From positions 124,001 to 188,000 of the forward strand of contig JAZNFA010000008.1 in the NCBI GenBank assembly GCA_045588915.1: a DNA stretch of 64,000 nt. The letters are read 5' to 3'. The stretch is from RGIG8050 sp045588915. GTDB taxonomy: Bacteria > Bacillota > Clostridia > Christensenellales > UBA1242. Shown here piece after piece: positions 40,792 to 49,413 of the stretch. The position numbers and the translations under genes are program-made. Within the stretch, counting starts at the first letter, position 1; the number at the start of each line of letters is the position of its first letter. The notes beneath the pieces are model-generated. The model saw only the letters and a program-made list of their open reading frames with translations, made no database searches and had not been told where the DNA came from.

Positions 40792-43341
40792 ATGGAGAGT
40801 GTAGGATTAATGAACTCTGTGTCTGATACTGTTTTTACTGGACGTTCTCGTAGGGCAGTTAATGCGTATAAACGTAAATTTGCTTCTACATGGAAAAAGA
40901 ATCCGCCAGTTAATCCAGAACGATACACACCAAATTTGGAAACGGGTTTAACAAATAAACAAGTTAAAAGTCGTATTGATGATTGTTTGGTGAATTATGT
41001 AAAGCGTGGTACAACCAAATCTGTTGGTGCAATTTTTTTTACAAATATTTTTACTTTTTATAATATTTTAGCATTAATCATCGGTGCCATTTTAATTTAT
41101 TCAATTACTGTGTTGCAACCTAGTATCGACCCTGAAATTTTAGAAAGAGAAAATGTCACAAAAATTGGAATACCAAGTTTATTGTTTTTGTTGATATTTA
41201 CGGCGAATATTGCAATTGGTATTTTCCAGGAATTGCGTGCAAAATTTACTATTGAAAAGTTAACCATTGTTGCTTCTTCAAAAGTAAAAGTTTTACGTGA
41301 TGGACAAACAAAAGTAATATTGCCTGAAGATATTGTGTTGGATGATGTAGTACTTTTGTCTGCTGGTGGACAAATTCAATCTGATGGCGTTTTGCTTGAA
41401 GGAGTAATTGAAGTTAACGAAAGTCTTTTGACCGGTGAATCTATTCCAGTGCAGAAGAAAGTCGGTGATAAACTTTTAGCAGGTTCTTTTGTTGTTAGTG
41501 GAACTGGCAAATATCACGTTAACAAAATTGGTAAAGATAATTATATTCAAAGTGTTGCAAATAACGCAAGTCGCTATGTTGCTCCACGTTCGGAGTTGTT
41601 TAATGCATTAAAATCAATGATTAAATTCATTGGTGTGTTTATTATAATTTTGTCTTCTATTTTGGTTGCTATGCAAATTATTACAGTATCAGAAATTGCC
41701 CCATATTCAGTACTTAAAATTATTTCGCAAACGAGTGGGGCTATTTTAGGAATGATTCCGGCAGGAATGTTCTTGTTGTCTTCAATGGCATTGATGGTTG
41801 GTGTTATTAATTTAGGAAAAGAAAATACTTGGGTGCGTGAGCTTTATTGTATTGAAATGTTAGCGCGCGTTAATACATTATGCTTGGATAAAACAGGCAC
41901 TATTACTGACGGTACAATGAAAGTTGTCGACGTGATTGCAATTAAACACGAAGGGAAAAAAGTTGACTTCAAACAAGTAATGTCGTCAATGTTGTATGCG
42001 TTGGAAGACAATAATCAAACATCTTTAGCTATGAAAGATTATTTTGGGCAAGAATGTGTTTATAAAGCAAGGAAAATTATGGCTTTCTCATCTGCTCGAA
42101 AAATGTCGGCCGTTACTTTTGGTGCAGGATTGGGTACGTTTGTAATGGGTGCACCTGAGTTTATTTTTAATGACCTCGGCAAGAAGCTCAATACAGTTAT
42201 AACACGTTTTGCAAGTCAAGGTTATCGTGTGCTGGGTATTGGTCGTTGTGCAGGTGAGATTAAAGATGATACTTTGCCAGGTGCTGTTTCACCAATTGCT
42301 TTGATTACATTGCAAGACAATATTCGTCGTGAAGCACCACAAACAATTAAATGGTTTGCTGATAATGGTGTGGATATCCGTATCATTTCTGGCGATAATC
42401 CAATTACCGTTAGTGAAGTTGCTCGTCGTGCTGGCGTCGTTGGTTCTGAAAAATATATTTCATTACACGGTTTGTCAAACAATGAAGTTCGTACGGCTGC
42501 AAAGGAATATACAATTTTTGGACGCGTAACACCTGAGCAAAAACTTTTACTAATTAAGGAGTTTAAAAATAACGGTCGTATGGTTGCTATGACTGGTGAC
42601 GGTGTTAATGATATTTTAGCTTTACGTGAAGCTGATTGTTCGATTGCTATGGCATCGGGTAGTGAGGCGGCTCGTAATGTTTCGCAACTGGTACTTCTTG
42701 ATAGTAATTTTTCGAGTATGCCTAAGGTGGTGCTTGAAGGACGTCGTGTTGTAAACAATGTACAAAAATCGTCATCACTCTTTTTGTTTAAAACATTGTT
42801 TACTATTATGTTGACGATTGTTTGTATTTTTTCAAGAGGTGGTTCGTATTTCTTTGATACAACAAACTTGTTAATCCTAGAAAGTTTGGTAATCGGTATC
42901 CCTGCGTTTATGTTAGCACTAGAACGGAATAGTCAGCAGATTAAGGGACGGTTTATGTTTAATATCATCAAGACGGCTTTATCTGCTGCTTGTGCTACTG
43001 TTATTTTTGTTATCGCTTTGTTAATTTTCCGTTCGTTTGATATTTTCAGTTTGCAAGATGAAAGTGTGTTTAGCACAATGACAATTTATGCAGTTTTAAC
43101 TACTGGCTTTGCAATGTTGTTCCGTATGATTAAACCAGTTAATGCTTTCCGTGGGGTTATGTATGTAGTTATGGCTACGTTAGCAATATTTATGATTGTT
43201 TATTTCCCCGACTTGTTCCATATGGTGGCATTGATGAATGAAGTTCATTATTTAATGGTTATTTTGATGGCATTTATGGGATATGCATTAATTTCTTTGT
43301 TTGAAAACTTGCTTTCTAAAATTAAATTAACAACCGATTAA
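40792..43341 (+). CDS. cation-translocating P-type ATPase, CtpE-like
   Basis: 849 residues with about ten membrane helices. Motifs in order: NESLLTGES (actuator TGES), GMIPAGMFLLSSMALMVG (M4 ion-path helix with P), CLDKTGTITDG (phosphorylated Asp), IISGDNPITV and AMTGDGVNDILAL (hinge). It has the layout of the bacterial CtpE-like group proposed to move Ca2+ or other cations; the ion cannot be decided by eye. An in-frame ATG (40810) is an alternative start, but the -10 spacing supports 40792. Confidence 0.85.
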   Translation: MESVGLMNSVSDTVFTGRSRRAVNAYKRKFASTWKKNPPVNPERYTPNLETGLTNKQVKSRIDDCLVNYVKRGTTKSVGAIFFTNIFTFYNILALIIGAILIYSITVLQPSIDPEILERENVTKIGIPSLLFLLIFTANIAIGIFQELRAKFTIEKLTIVASSKVKVLRDGQTKVILPEDIVLDDVVLLSAGGQIQSDGVLLEGVIEVNESLLTGESIPVQKKVGDKLLAGSFVVSGTGKYHVNKIGKDNYIQSVANNASRYVAPRSELFNALKSMIKFIGVFIIILSSILVAMQIITVSEIAPYSVLKIISQTSGAILGMIPAGMFLLSSMALMVGVINLGKENTWVRELYCIEMLARVNTLCLDKTGTITDGTMKVVDVIAIKHEGKKVDFKQVMSSMLYALEDNNQTSLAMKDYFGQECVYKARKIMAFSSARKMSAVTFGAGLGTFVMGAPEFIFNDLGKKLNTVITRFASQGYRVLGIGRCAGEIKDDTLPGAVSPIALITLQDNIRREAPQTIKWFADNGVDIRIISGDNPITVSEVARRAGVVGSEKYISLHGLSNNEVRTAAKEYTIFGRVTPEQKLLLIKEFKNNGRMVAMTGDGVNDILALREADCSIAMASGSEAARNVSQLVLLDSNFSSMPKVVLEGRRVVNNVQKSSSLFLFKTLFTIMLTIVCIFSRGGSYFFDTTNLLILESLVIGIPAFMLALERNSQQIKGRFMFNIIKTALSAACATVIFVIALLIFRSFDIFSLQDESVFSTMTIYAVLTTGFAMLFRMIKPVNAFRGVMYVVMATLAIFMIVYFPDLFHMVALMNEVHYLMVILMAFMGYALISLFENLLSKIKLTTD

Positions 43342-43355
43342 TTAAGAAAAAATAT

Positions 43356-43384
43356 TTTACATTTTTATAAATAATCGTTAAACT
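43356..43384 (+). promoter_or_regulatory. ftsZ promoter
   Basis: TTTACA (43356-43361), 17-bp spacer, TAAACT (43379-43384), about 15 nt before the ATG at 43400. The predicted leader of roughly 9 nt would cut into the weak TGGAG site (43389-43393). Confidence 0.55.
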
Positions 43385-43399
43385 AAATTGGAGTATATT

Positions 43400-44548
43400 A
43401 TGAGTTACGAATTAGAAACTGCAGTAGAATTAAAAACCAGCAAGCAATTCGAGGATGTGTTTGGTAATCCTCCTGTTGTCAACATTAAAGTTGTTGGTGT
43501 CGGTGGTGGTGGATGTAATAGCATTAACCGTATGTTGGAAACTGGTGTAAATTTGCCCGGTGTAGAATTTATTGCTATCAATACAGACAAAAACGCATTG
43601 TCCGTTAATTTGGCAGAAGAAAAATTATGTATTGGGCAACAAGTTACCCGAGGTTTTGGTGCAGGAACTAAGCCAGATGTTGGTCAAAAGGCTGCCGAAG
43701 AAAGTGCTGATGAAATCCGTGCTGCAATTGATGGTGCAGATATGTTATTCATTACTGCTGGTATGGGTGGTGGTACTGGTACAGGTGCAGCACCTATCGT
43801 TGCACAAATTGCCAGAGAAATGGGTATCTTGACGGTGGCTGTTGTGACTAAACCATTCAAATTTGAAGGTGCACATCGTATGATGAACGCTGAAATTGGT
43901 TTAGAAAATTTAGCAAAATGTGTTGATGCTTATGTTGTTGTTCCTAACCAAAAATTGGTTGAACATTCATCGGTTAAAACCAGCTTTATTGATGCATTCA
44001 AAATGGCAGATGAAGCATTACGACAAGCTGTTATTGGTTTGTCCGAAGTTATTGTTAATCCAACTTATGTTAACGTTGACTATGCTGATATTAAAGTTGT
44101 CTTGGAAAATGCCGGTTTGGCACATATGGGTGTTGGTCGTGCGCAAGGTCCAAATCGTGTCTTAGAAGCAATTAAGCAAGCAGTCGCAAGTCCTTTGATT
44201 GAAACCAGTATTAGTGGTGCAACTCGTTTGATTATGTGCATTAAGGGTGACGCAACATTACCTTTAGCAGAAGTTTCAAGTTATGTAACGATGGCAAGTA
44301 ACTTGGTTCACGAAAACTGCAATATCAAATGGAGTGTTGATATCAATGAGAAATATGGTGATAGTGTTGAGGTTTTGATTATTGCTTCAGGTTTTGCGCC
44401 AAATCAAGCAGAAACTCGTAACCGTATCAACAATCTTGGACCCGATGATATTGCGCAACCTGAACCAGTTAAACCAGAGCCACCAGTAACCGGTCAGGCA
44501 CCAAAATATTTCCGTAACTTCAAGAATTTTTTCAAAAGTAATCGTTGA
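43400..44548 (+). CDS. ftsZ: cell division protein FtsZ
   Basis: 382 residues. GTP-binding motifs: VVGVGGGGCNSINRML near the start, FITAGMGGGTGTGAAPIVA (tubulin signature) and the synergy-loop region NPTYVNVDYADIKVVL. It polymerises into the Z-ring. The gene stands alone (no ftsA). After the globular domain there is a short proline-rich linker (PEPVKPEPPVTGQ) and the tail PKYFRNFKNFFKSNR, which is basic and aromatic rather than the usual acidic D-x-PxFLR peptide that binds FtsA/ZipA-type partners. Confidence 0.97.
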   Translation: MSYELETAVELKTSKQFEDVFGNPPVVNIKVVGVGGGGCNSINRMLETGVNLPGVEFIAINTDKNALSVNLAEEKLCIGQQVTRGFGAGTKPDVGQKAAEESADEIRAAIDGADMLFITAGMGGGTGTGAAPIVAQIAREMGILTVAVVTKPFKFEGAHRMMNAEIGLENLAKCVDAYVVVPNQKLVEHSSVKTSFIDAFKMADEALRQAVIGLSEVIVNPTYVNVDYADIKVVLENAGLAHMGVGRAQGPNRVLEAIKQAVASPLIETSISGATRLIMCIKGDATLPLAEVSSYVTMASNLVHENCNIKWSVDINEKYGDSVEVLIIASGFAPNQAETRNRINNLGPDDIAQPEPVKPEPPVTGQAPKYFRNFKNFFKSNR

Positions 44549-44574
44549 CTTTATTAGGTAAAATTTGTTATAAT
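44545..44574 (+). promoter_or_regulatory. rpsO promoter
   Basis: TTGACT (44545-44550, overlapping the ftsZ stop), 18-bp spacer, extended TGt-TATAAT (44569-44574). The leader of ~65 nt carries AAAAGGAG (44626-44633). Confidence 0.75.
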
Positions 44575-44646
44575 GCACTCATTATAGCGGTGTTTTGATT
44601 GAAATATTTTTACACGGCTTTAATTAAAAGGAGAATGTCACAGAAA

Positions 44647-44907
44647 ATGACACAAAACGAAATCACAGAAATCGTAAAAAAATTTGGTAAAAAGGAAGGA
44701 GATACCGGCAGTCCTGCTGTCCAAATCGCATTGTTGTCAAAACATATTGCTGATTTGACCGAACACTTAAAAGTTCACAAACAAGACAAACACAGCCGTC
44801 GTGGTTTAACCTTAATGTTGGGTAAACGTAAACGTATGTTAGACTACTTGGAAAAAACTGACCTTAACGCATTCCGTGAATTAAAAAAAGAACTTGGCTT
44901 ACGTTAA
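44647..44907 (+). CDS. rpsO: 30S ribosomal protein S15
   Basis: 86 residues starting MTQNEITEIVKKFGKKEGDTGS. The conserved GDTGSPAVQIALLSKHIADLTEHLKVHKQDKHSRRGL-type sequence and RKRMLDYL are diagnostic. It binds 16S rRNA helices 20-22 early in 30S assembly. An upstream in-frame ATG (44635) lies too close to the ribosome site, so 44647 is preferred by position and family length (88-89). Confidence 0.96.
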   Translation: MTQNEITEIVKKFGKKEGDTGSPAVQIALLSKHIADLTEHLKVHKQDKHSRRGLTLMLGKRKRMLDYLEKTDLNAFRELKKELGLR

Positions 44908-44931
44908 TCTATTTTAAAAATTGTTTTTTAG

Positions 44932-44961
44932 ACCTTTATCATAATGATGAAGGTTTTTTTT
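44932..44961 (+). terminator. rho-independent terminator after rpsO
   Basis: ACCTTTATCAT (44932-44942) pairs with ATGATGAAGGT (44944-44954, one T-G pair), leading into eight T. Confidence 0.8.
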
Positions 44962-45002
44962 ATGTTTTTTTACGGATGAAATTGAAGATTACAAGAAATC
45001 GG

Positions 45003-45066
45003 TTGATTTTTTTTTTTTTTTTCTATTATAAGTTTAGTAGTAGTGCCACATACTAATGCTGGGACT
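45003..45066 (+). promoter_or_regulatory. poly-T16-spacer promoter and conserved leader of second surface-protein gene
   Basis: TTGATT (45003-45008) overlaps the start of a run of 16 T (45007-45022), which fills the spacer before TATTAT/TATAAG (45024-45032). The leader holds AGT-g-CCA (45042-45048) paired with TGG-g-ACT (45060-45066), equivalent to the hairpin upstream of the paralogue at 20638 with compensated bases. Spacing would be 15 or 18 bp depending on the -10 used, so one or two T gained or lost would alter activity. Confidence 0.6.
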
Positions 45067-45083
45067 ATACAAAAGGAGAACAA

Positions 45084-46280
45084 ATGAATAATAAATTATT
45101 TCGTATTTTAATCTTATTTATTTCCGTTTGTGTTGCTTCGGTGACAACATTATTGGCTGTCAGCTTCGGTTTGTCCAACACAGGCTTGTCGAACAAAAAC
45201 AACCAATTGGACGAAGAAAATAAAGACTTAAACGATGAAGTTCAAGAATTGAACAAAGTTGTCGACAAGTTGCAAGATACCATTGATAACTTGGATGAAC
45301 ATGCTGCCATTGCTACTTATGTTGTCGACGGTGCAGTTTGGCGCATTCAAATTGTTCAAAAAAATAAAGAATTTGAGTTGCCGGTAATAGAAGAAACTGA
45401 TACTCAAGTTTATAATGGTTGGAAAATTGATGGTATTGGCGAATCAATGACCAAATGCGCAATTACGGATGATACAGAATTTGTGCTTGATATGGTAAAC
45501 AAGGACTGGGTCAAAGTTAATTGGTACGGTTTAAATAATTTCAATGCAAACAACATTTGGACGGACGGTACCGATTATTATTACAGTGATGGTACATACC
45601 ATTTCAAAAAAGATGCAGCGAACAACGCTTGGGAACAAGTAACTTGGTCGGGTTTAACCGATTTTAAGGGACAATATGTTTGGAATTATAACGGCAAAAC
45701 ATATTATTCGTATGCTACTACGACAGGCGGAGGAAACAAAAATTACGTTTTGAATACAGCTAACAATACGTGGCTCACCACCGGTTGGTCAGAATTTCTT
45801 GTAGGTAATTATATTTTTGTCATCGATGGAGTTTGTTACTATAATGATATGACTTCTCCATTTACTGGTGAGTATAGGTTTGACGGTGAAACTTGGGAGA
45901 AAATTTCTGCTGGTAACATTATTGGTGGTTCTGTTTGGACTGATGGAATTGATTTTTATGCTTGTAACACTACGCCAGGTCGGTATGGTGGTAATCTGAT
46001 ATGGAACCGTAATACTGGCAAATGGGAAACCATCTCGTGGAAAGGTGTGGTGGCTAATGCGACTGATGATAGAATGTATGGCCGTAATGTTTGGACGGAC
46101 GGCACCAACTTGTATTATTCCAGTAGTGTAGCAAATGCCGTCATTGATATTAAAAACCTTACTTTATCTGAAAAAACATGGATTGGTGGACCAAGTAGTT
46201 TGGATGGACAAGATATTTGGACGGACGGCGAAAACATTTATTATTCAAACGGTAGCGAACAATATGTTTTTGCAAAATAA
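45084..46280 (+). CDS. membrane-anchored surface protein, paralogue of the 20638 gene
   Basis: 398 residues. The first ~30 residues (MNNKLFRILILFISVC...) and about 40 bases of DNA around the start are almost identical to the gene at 20638. The same plan follows: signal anchor, coiled coil (NNQLDEENKDLNDEVQELNKVVDKLQDTI), a Listeria-Bacteroides-like module (ATYVVDGAVWRI... VYNGWKIDG), then about six diverged blades (IWTDGTDYYYS, VWTDGTNLYYS, IWTDGENIYYS). Its blades are not homogenised, so it looks like the older or slower-changing copy. Function unknown; probably surface-exposed. Confidence 0.8.
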   Translation: MNNKLFRILILFISVCVASVTTLLAVSFGLSNTGLSNKNNQLDEENKDLNDEVQELNKVVDKLQDTIDNLDEHAAIATYVVDGAVWRIQIVQKNKEFELPVIEETDTQVYNGWKIDGIGESMTKCAITDDTEFVLDMVNKDWVKVNWYGLNNFNANNIWTDGTDYYYSDGTYHFKKDAANNAWEQVTWSGLTDFKGQYVWNYNGKTYYSYATTTGGGNKNYVLNTANNTWLTTGWSEFLVGNYIFVIDGVCYYNDMTSPFTGEYRFDGETWEKISAGNIIGGSVWTDGIDFYACNTTPGRYGGNLIWNRNTGKWETISWKGVVANATDDRMYGRNVWTDGTNLYYSSSVANAVIDIKNLTLSEKTWIGGPSSLDGQDIWTDGENIYYSNGSEQYVFAK

Positions 46281-46305
46281 TTAACATAAAAAAATCATTT
46301 GACTA

Positions 46306-46333
46306 TTGACATTTGATTGTTGTATGATATAAT
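46306..46333 (+). promoter_or_regulatory. infC operon promoter
   Basis: TTGACA (46306-46311), 16-bp spacer, extended TGa-TATAAT (46328-46333). Confidence 0.8.
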
Positions 46334-46339
46334 TATAAT

Positions 46340-46489
46340 TGAAAAAAAGAAGAAATAACCATTTCTCACCTTACTTGCCGATTATTCGTGCGTGAAGGTC
46401 AACAAAAAATTACCCCCAAAATTTTTTGTGGAATGTATTAAGAAGTGGTTATTAACACTTCTTTTTTCATTATAAGGAGGTAATTTAAC
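46340..46489 (+). promoter_or_regulatory. infC-rpmI-rplT attenuator leader (L20-leader type)
   Basis: The ~150-nt leader ends in a strong terminator: AAGAAGTG (46440-46447) pairs with CACTTCTT (46456-46463), followed by six T. An upstream segment AATAACCA (46354-46361) can pair with TGGTTATT (46446-46453), which would break the terminator stem. Bacillota control this operon by such a leader, where excess L20 favours termination. The sequence-level pairing supports the same mechanism here, though I cannot confirm the L20 binding site. Confidence 0.7.
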
Positions 46490-47029
46490 ATTTTTAAAGA
46501 ATTGAAAATTAACAGCGAAATTTCTTGTCCGGAATTAAGGGTGATTGGTGCTGATAATGAAATGATTGGAATCATCACTTTGGCTCAGGCATTGAAATTG
46601 GCCGATGAAGCAGGGTTGGATTTGGTTTTAATTACTGAAACTTCAAAACCACCTGTAGCGAAAATTATTGATTATTCAAAGTTTCGTTACGAACAAATTA
46701 AAAAAGAAAAAAACCAACGTAAAGAACAACGCAAGAATATGATTGATATTAAAGAAGTTCAATTATCAATCGGTATTCAAGAAAACGAAATTGCTTTCAA
46801 ATTGAATAAAGCTCGTGAGTTCATTATGGATGGTGACAAAGTAAAAGTTTGTATCAATCGCTTACGTGGTCGAAAAACTCAATTAGCAGATAAAGGTGTC
46901 GCTGTGGTATCACAATTTGCTGAAAGAATGTTGGATATTGCCGATATTGAAACTCCAGTTGCAAAATCTGGTGTACCGGGACGTAACATTAACATTATGG
47001 CTATGTTAGCCCCCAAAAAAAAGAAATAA
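46490..47029 (+). CDS. infC: translation initiation factor IF-3 (AUU start)
   Basis: 179 residues starting at ATT 46490. AAGGAGG (46474-46480) is 9 nt upstream of this codon; the next possible starts (TTG 46502) are too far away and would remove conserved N-terminal residues. The rare AUU start is the known autoregulatory feature of infC. Recognised by LKINSEISCPELRVIG at the start, then KPPVAKIIDYSKFRYEQ and the C-terminal domain with KVKVCINRLRGRKTQL. It prevents premature 50S joining and checks start codons. Confidence 0.93.
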   Translation: MFKELKINSEISCPELRVIGADNEMIGIITLAQALKLADEAGLDLVLITETSKPPVAKIIDYSKFRYEQIKKEKNQRKEQRKNMIDIKEVQLSIGIQENEIAFKLNKAREFIMDGDKVKVCINRLRGRKTQLADKGVAVVSQFAERMLDIADIETPVAKSGVPGRNINIMAMLAPKKKK

Positions 47030-47045
47030 AGGAGAGAATGAGATT

Positions 47046-47237
47046 ATGCCCAAGATGAAAACTCATAGCGGTGCTAAAAAAAGATTTAAAGCTCGCAAAA
47101 ATGACGTTAAACGTGCGATGAAAAATAAGAATCACATCTTAAACAAAAAAACACGTGAACGCAAACGTAAATTACGTCACGGTGCTGTTGTAAGTAGTTC
47201 TGACGAAAAAACAATTAGGAGGTTGATTCAAAAATGA
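47046..47237 (+). CDS. rpmI: 50S ribosomal protein L35
   Basis: 63 residues starting MPKMKTHSGAKKRFK, the family signature, with AAAGGAGAG upstream. Very basic (HILNKKTRERKRKLRH). Sits between infC and rplT; its stop region holds the ribosome site (AGGAGG) for rplT. Confidence 0.96.
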   Translation: MPKMKTHSGAKKRFKARKNDVKRAMKNKNHILNKKTRERKRKLRHGAVVSSSDEKTIRRLIQK

Positions 47238-47587
47238 GAATTAAACGTAGTGTCAATGCTTTGAAGAAACGTCGTAAGACCTTAAAATTAGCGAAAGGTT
47301 ATCGTGCTACCAAATCAAACTTGTATCGTGTTGCTCGTGAACAAGTTATGAAATCTGGTCAATATGCTTATGTTGGTCGTCGTTTGAAAAAACGTGATTT
47401 CCGTAAGTTATGGATTGCTCGTATTAACGCTGCTGCTCGTCAAAATGATATTACTTACAGTCGTTTGATGGATGGTTTGAAAAAAGCTAACATTAACATT
47501 AACCGTAAGATGTTGTCAGAATTGGCTATTAACGATGCTGCTGCATTTGCATCTTTAGTAGAAACAGCAAAGAAGAATTTGGCGTAA
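47234..47587 (+). CDS. rplT: 50S ribosomal protein L20
   Basis: 117 residues, MRIKRSVNALKKRRKTLKLAKGYRATKSN at the start (family pattern), then YAYVGRRLKKRDFRKLWIARINAA. Primary 23S rRNA binder needed for 50S assembly and, in Bacillota, the repressor of its own operon through the leader. Overlaps rpmI by 4 bp. Confidence 0.97.
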   Translation: MRIKRSVNALKKRRKTLKLAKGYRATKSNLYRVAREQVMKSGQYAYVGRRLKKRDFRKLWIARINAAARQNDITYSRLMDGLKKANININRKMLSELAINDAAAFASLVETAKKNLA

Positions 47588-47590
47588 CCG

Positions 47591-48223
47591 ATGGAAATAA
47601 CAACTAAGATTTTAAAGAAACTTCTTGCCAAAAAATATAGGCAGGAGTTTTCTTTATGTATACTTGAGGGTGAAAAAATTATCAATGACAATATGGATTT
47701 GGTAGTAAAAATCTTTCCTGAAGATACGTTAAAAAATTTAGAAAATTATCACGGTCGTGTGGCTGTGGCGCGCATTCCGCAACCAACTACGCCGACCACT
47801 CCTTTTTTAGTGCTTGATCGCATTCAAGACCCAGGTAATATGGGTACATTATTGCGTACAGCATTTGCTTTTGGTTTTAAAACAATTTACACAATTGATT
47901 GTGTTGATCCTTATTCCCCTAAGGTTATACGTGCCAGCAGTGGAATGGGATTACGTTTAAATATTATTGATACGGATTATGACAGTTTGCCGACTAATAC
48001 TTTGTATTATTTAGCTGATTTGGGTGGAAGCAATCCAACACCAATTAAAGAGACGAACTATGGAATTGTGTTAGGTAATGAAGGTCAGGGTATCAATCCA
48101 ATTTTTTATCAAAAGCCACACAAAGTAGTTACTATTCCGATGGTTACCGATTGCGAATCTTTAAACGTAGCAGTTGCAGGTGGCATCATTATGTGTTATA
48201 CTCATTTCTATGAGTGGACATAA
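47591..48223 (+). CDS. TrmH/SpoU-family RNA 2'-O-methyltransferase
   Basis: 210 residues. SPOUT motifs: FLVLDRIQDPGNMGTLLRTA (motif 1), IVLGNEGQGI (motif 2), IPMVTDCESLNVAVAGGIIM (motif 3). The short N-terminal ~55 residues resemble the substrate-binding domain of 23S rRNA methylases (RlmB-like). It starts 3 bp after rplT, a common neighbour of this family in Bacillota. The 3' end overlaps yebC by 14 bp. Confidence 0.88.
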   Translation: MEITTKILKKLLAKKYRQEFSLCILEGEKIINDNMDLVVKIFPEDTLKNLENYHGRVAVARIPQPTTPTTPFLVLDRIQDPGNMGTLLRTAFAFGFKTIYTIDCVDPYSPKVIRASSGMGLRLNIIDTDYDSLPTNTLYYLADLGGSNPTPIKETNYGIVLGNEGQGINPIFYQKPHKVVTIPMVTDCESLNVAVAGGIIMCYTHFYEWT

Positions 48224-48923
48224 TAAATGGAGTAAAATACATCGTAAAAAAGGTCTTGCCGACGCAGCACGTAGTAACGTTTATACCAAACTAGGTAAAG
48301 AAATTATTGTTGCTGTTAAAATGGGAGGCAGTGGTGATCCTGAATTAAATAGCAAATTAAAAGAAGTCATTGCTAAAGCAAAAAGTAATAATATGCCAAA
48401 CGACAATATTAAACGTGCTATTGCGAAAGGGCTTGGCGATGGCAATGATGCTAACTATGATGCTATGGTTTATGAAGGTTATGGTCCAGCTGGTGTTGCT
48501 GTGATTGTTGAAGCCTTAACCAATAACAAAAATCGTACTGCCGGTGATGTACGTTCTTATTTTGATAAATCTGGTGGTGCATTGGGTGTTTCCGGTTCGG
48601 TTTCATTTTTATTTAATCGTTTAGGTTTAATTAGTATTGCTAACCAAACCGAAGATAATTTGTTAGAAATTTTGATTGATAGTCCAATTGAAGATATGTC
48701 TACCGAAGATGATATTGTAACGATTACAGTAAAACCAGAAAATTTTAATGGTGTTTTAACTGTTTTAGAGCAAAATAAAATCCAAACTGAAAGTGCAGAA
48801 ATTGCAATGGTTCCAATGTCGACTGTTGCTATTCCTGATGATAAAGTTGCAAGTTTCGAAAAGTTAATTGATACATTGGAAAATAACGAAGACGTACAAG
48901 CGGTTTATCACAATGCCGAATAA
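48210..48923 (+). CDS. yebC: YebC/PmpR-family regulatory protein
   Basis: 237 residues; the ATG at 48210 gives MSGHNKWSKIHRKKGLADAARS, the family start. Other blocks: ARSNVYTKLGKEI, YDAMVYEGYGPAGVAVIVEALTDN-like (here ALTNNKNRTAGDVRSYF) and a C-terminal NNEDVQAVYHN. Members act as transcriptional regulators or in translation through proline stretches, and often neighbour ruvC as here. Overlaps trmH upstream and ruvC downstream. Confidence 0.95.
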   Translation: MSGHNKWSKIHRKKGLADAARSNVYTKLGKEIIVAVKMGGSGDPELNSKLKEVIAKAKSNNMPNDNIKRAIAKGLGDGNDANYDAMVYEGYGPAGVAVIVEALTNNKNRTAGDVRSYFDKSGGALGVSGSVSFLFNRLGLISIANQTEDNLLEILIDSPIEDMSTEDDIVTITVKPENFNGVLTVLEQNKIQTESAEIAMVPMSTVAIPDDKVASFEKLIDTLENNEDVQAVYHNAE

Positions 48924-49413
48924 AGTTATTATGGGAATTGACCCTGGCTTTGGGATTATGGGCTGGGGCGTAATTAAGTTGTCGGATGAAGAAATTAGTT
49001 TAATTGATTACGGTGCAATTGAAACCGACAAAGAACAAGACTTTGGTCAACGTTTATGTCAAATTAACGACCGTTTAGCCAGTCTTTTTGAAGAATATAA
49101 ACCTGATGACATTGCGATTGAGGAATTGTTTTTTGCTGCCAATGTTACTACTGGATTAAAAGTTGCAGCAGCTCGTGGGATCGCTTTGATGCGCGCAACG
49201 TATTATCATGGTGAGGTTTTTAATTATAAACCTAACCAAATCAAAATTGCGATTACTGGTGGTTGCAAGGCTAAGAAAAAAGAAATGCAAGCCGCAGTCG
49301 GTAAAATTCTTAATCAAGAACAAAAAATTAAACCAGACGATGCTGCTGATGCTTTGGCAATTGCACTTACGCACGCTTTTACTTTATGCGGAGGTCTTTC
49401 CCCTCAAAAATAA
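48913..49413 (+). CDS. ruvC: Holliday junction resolvase RuvC
   Basis: 166 residues from ATG 48913 (MPNKVIMGIDPGFGIMGWG). Acidic active-site residues lie in IGIDPG-like GIDPGFG, IEELFF and DDAADALAIALTH. It cuts four-way junctions. It overlaps the end of yebC by 11 bp. Its 3' end overlaps the convergent dnaI-like gene by 35 bp. ruvA/ruvB are not adjacent in this window. Confidence 0.95.
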   Translation: MPNKVIMGIDPGFGIMGWGVIKLSDEEISLIDYGAIETDKEQDFGQRLCQINDRLASLFEEYKPDDIAIEELFFAANVTTGLKVAAARGIALMRATYYHGEVFNYKPNQIKIAITGGCKAKKKEMQAAVGKILNQEQKIKPDDAADALAIALTHAFTLCGGLSPQK

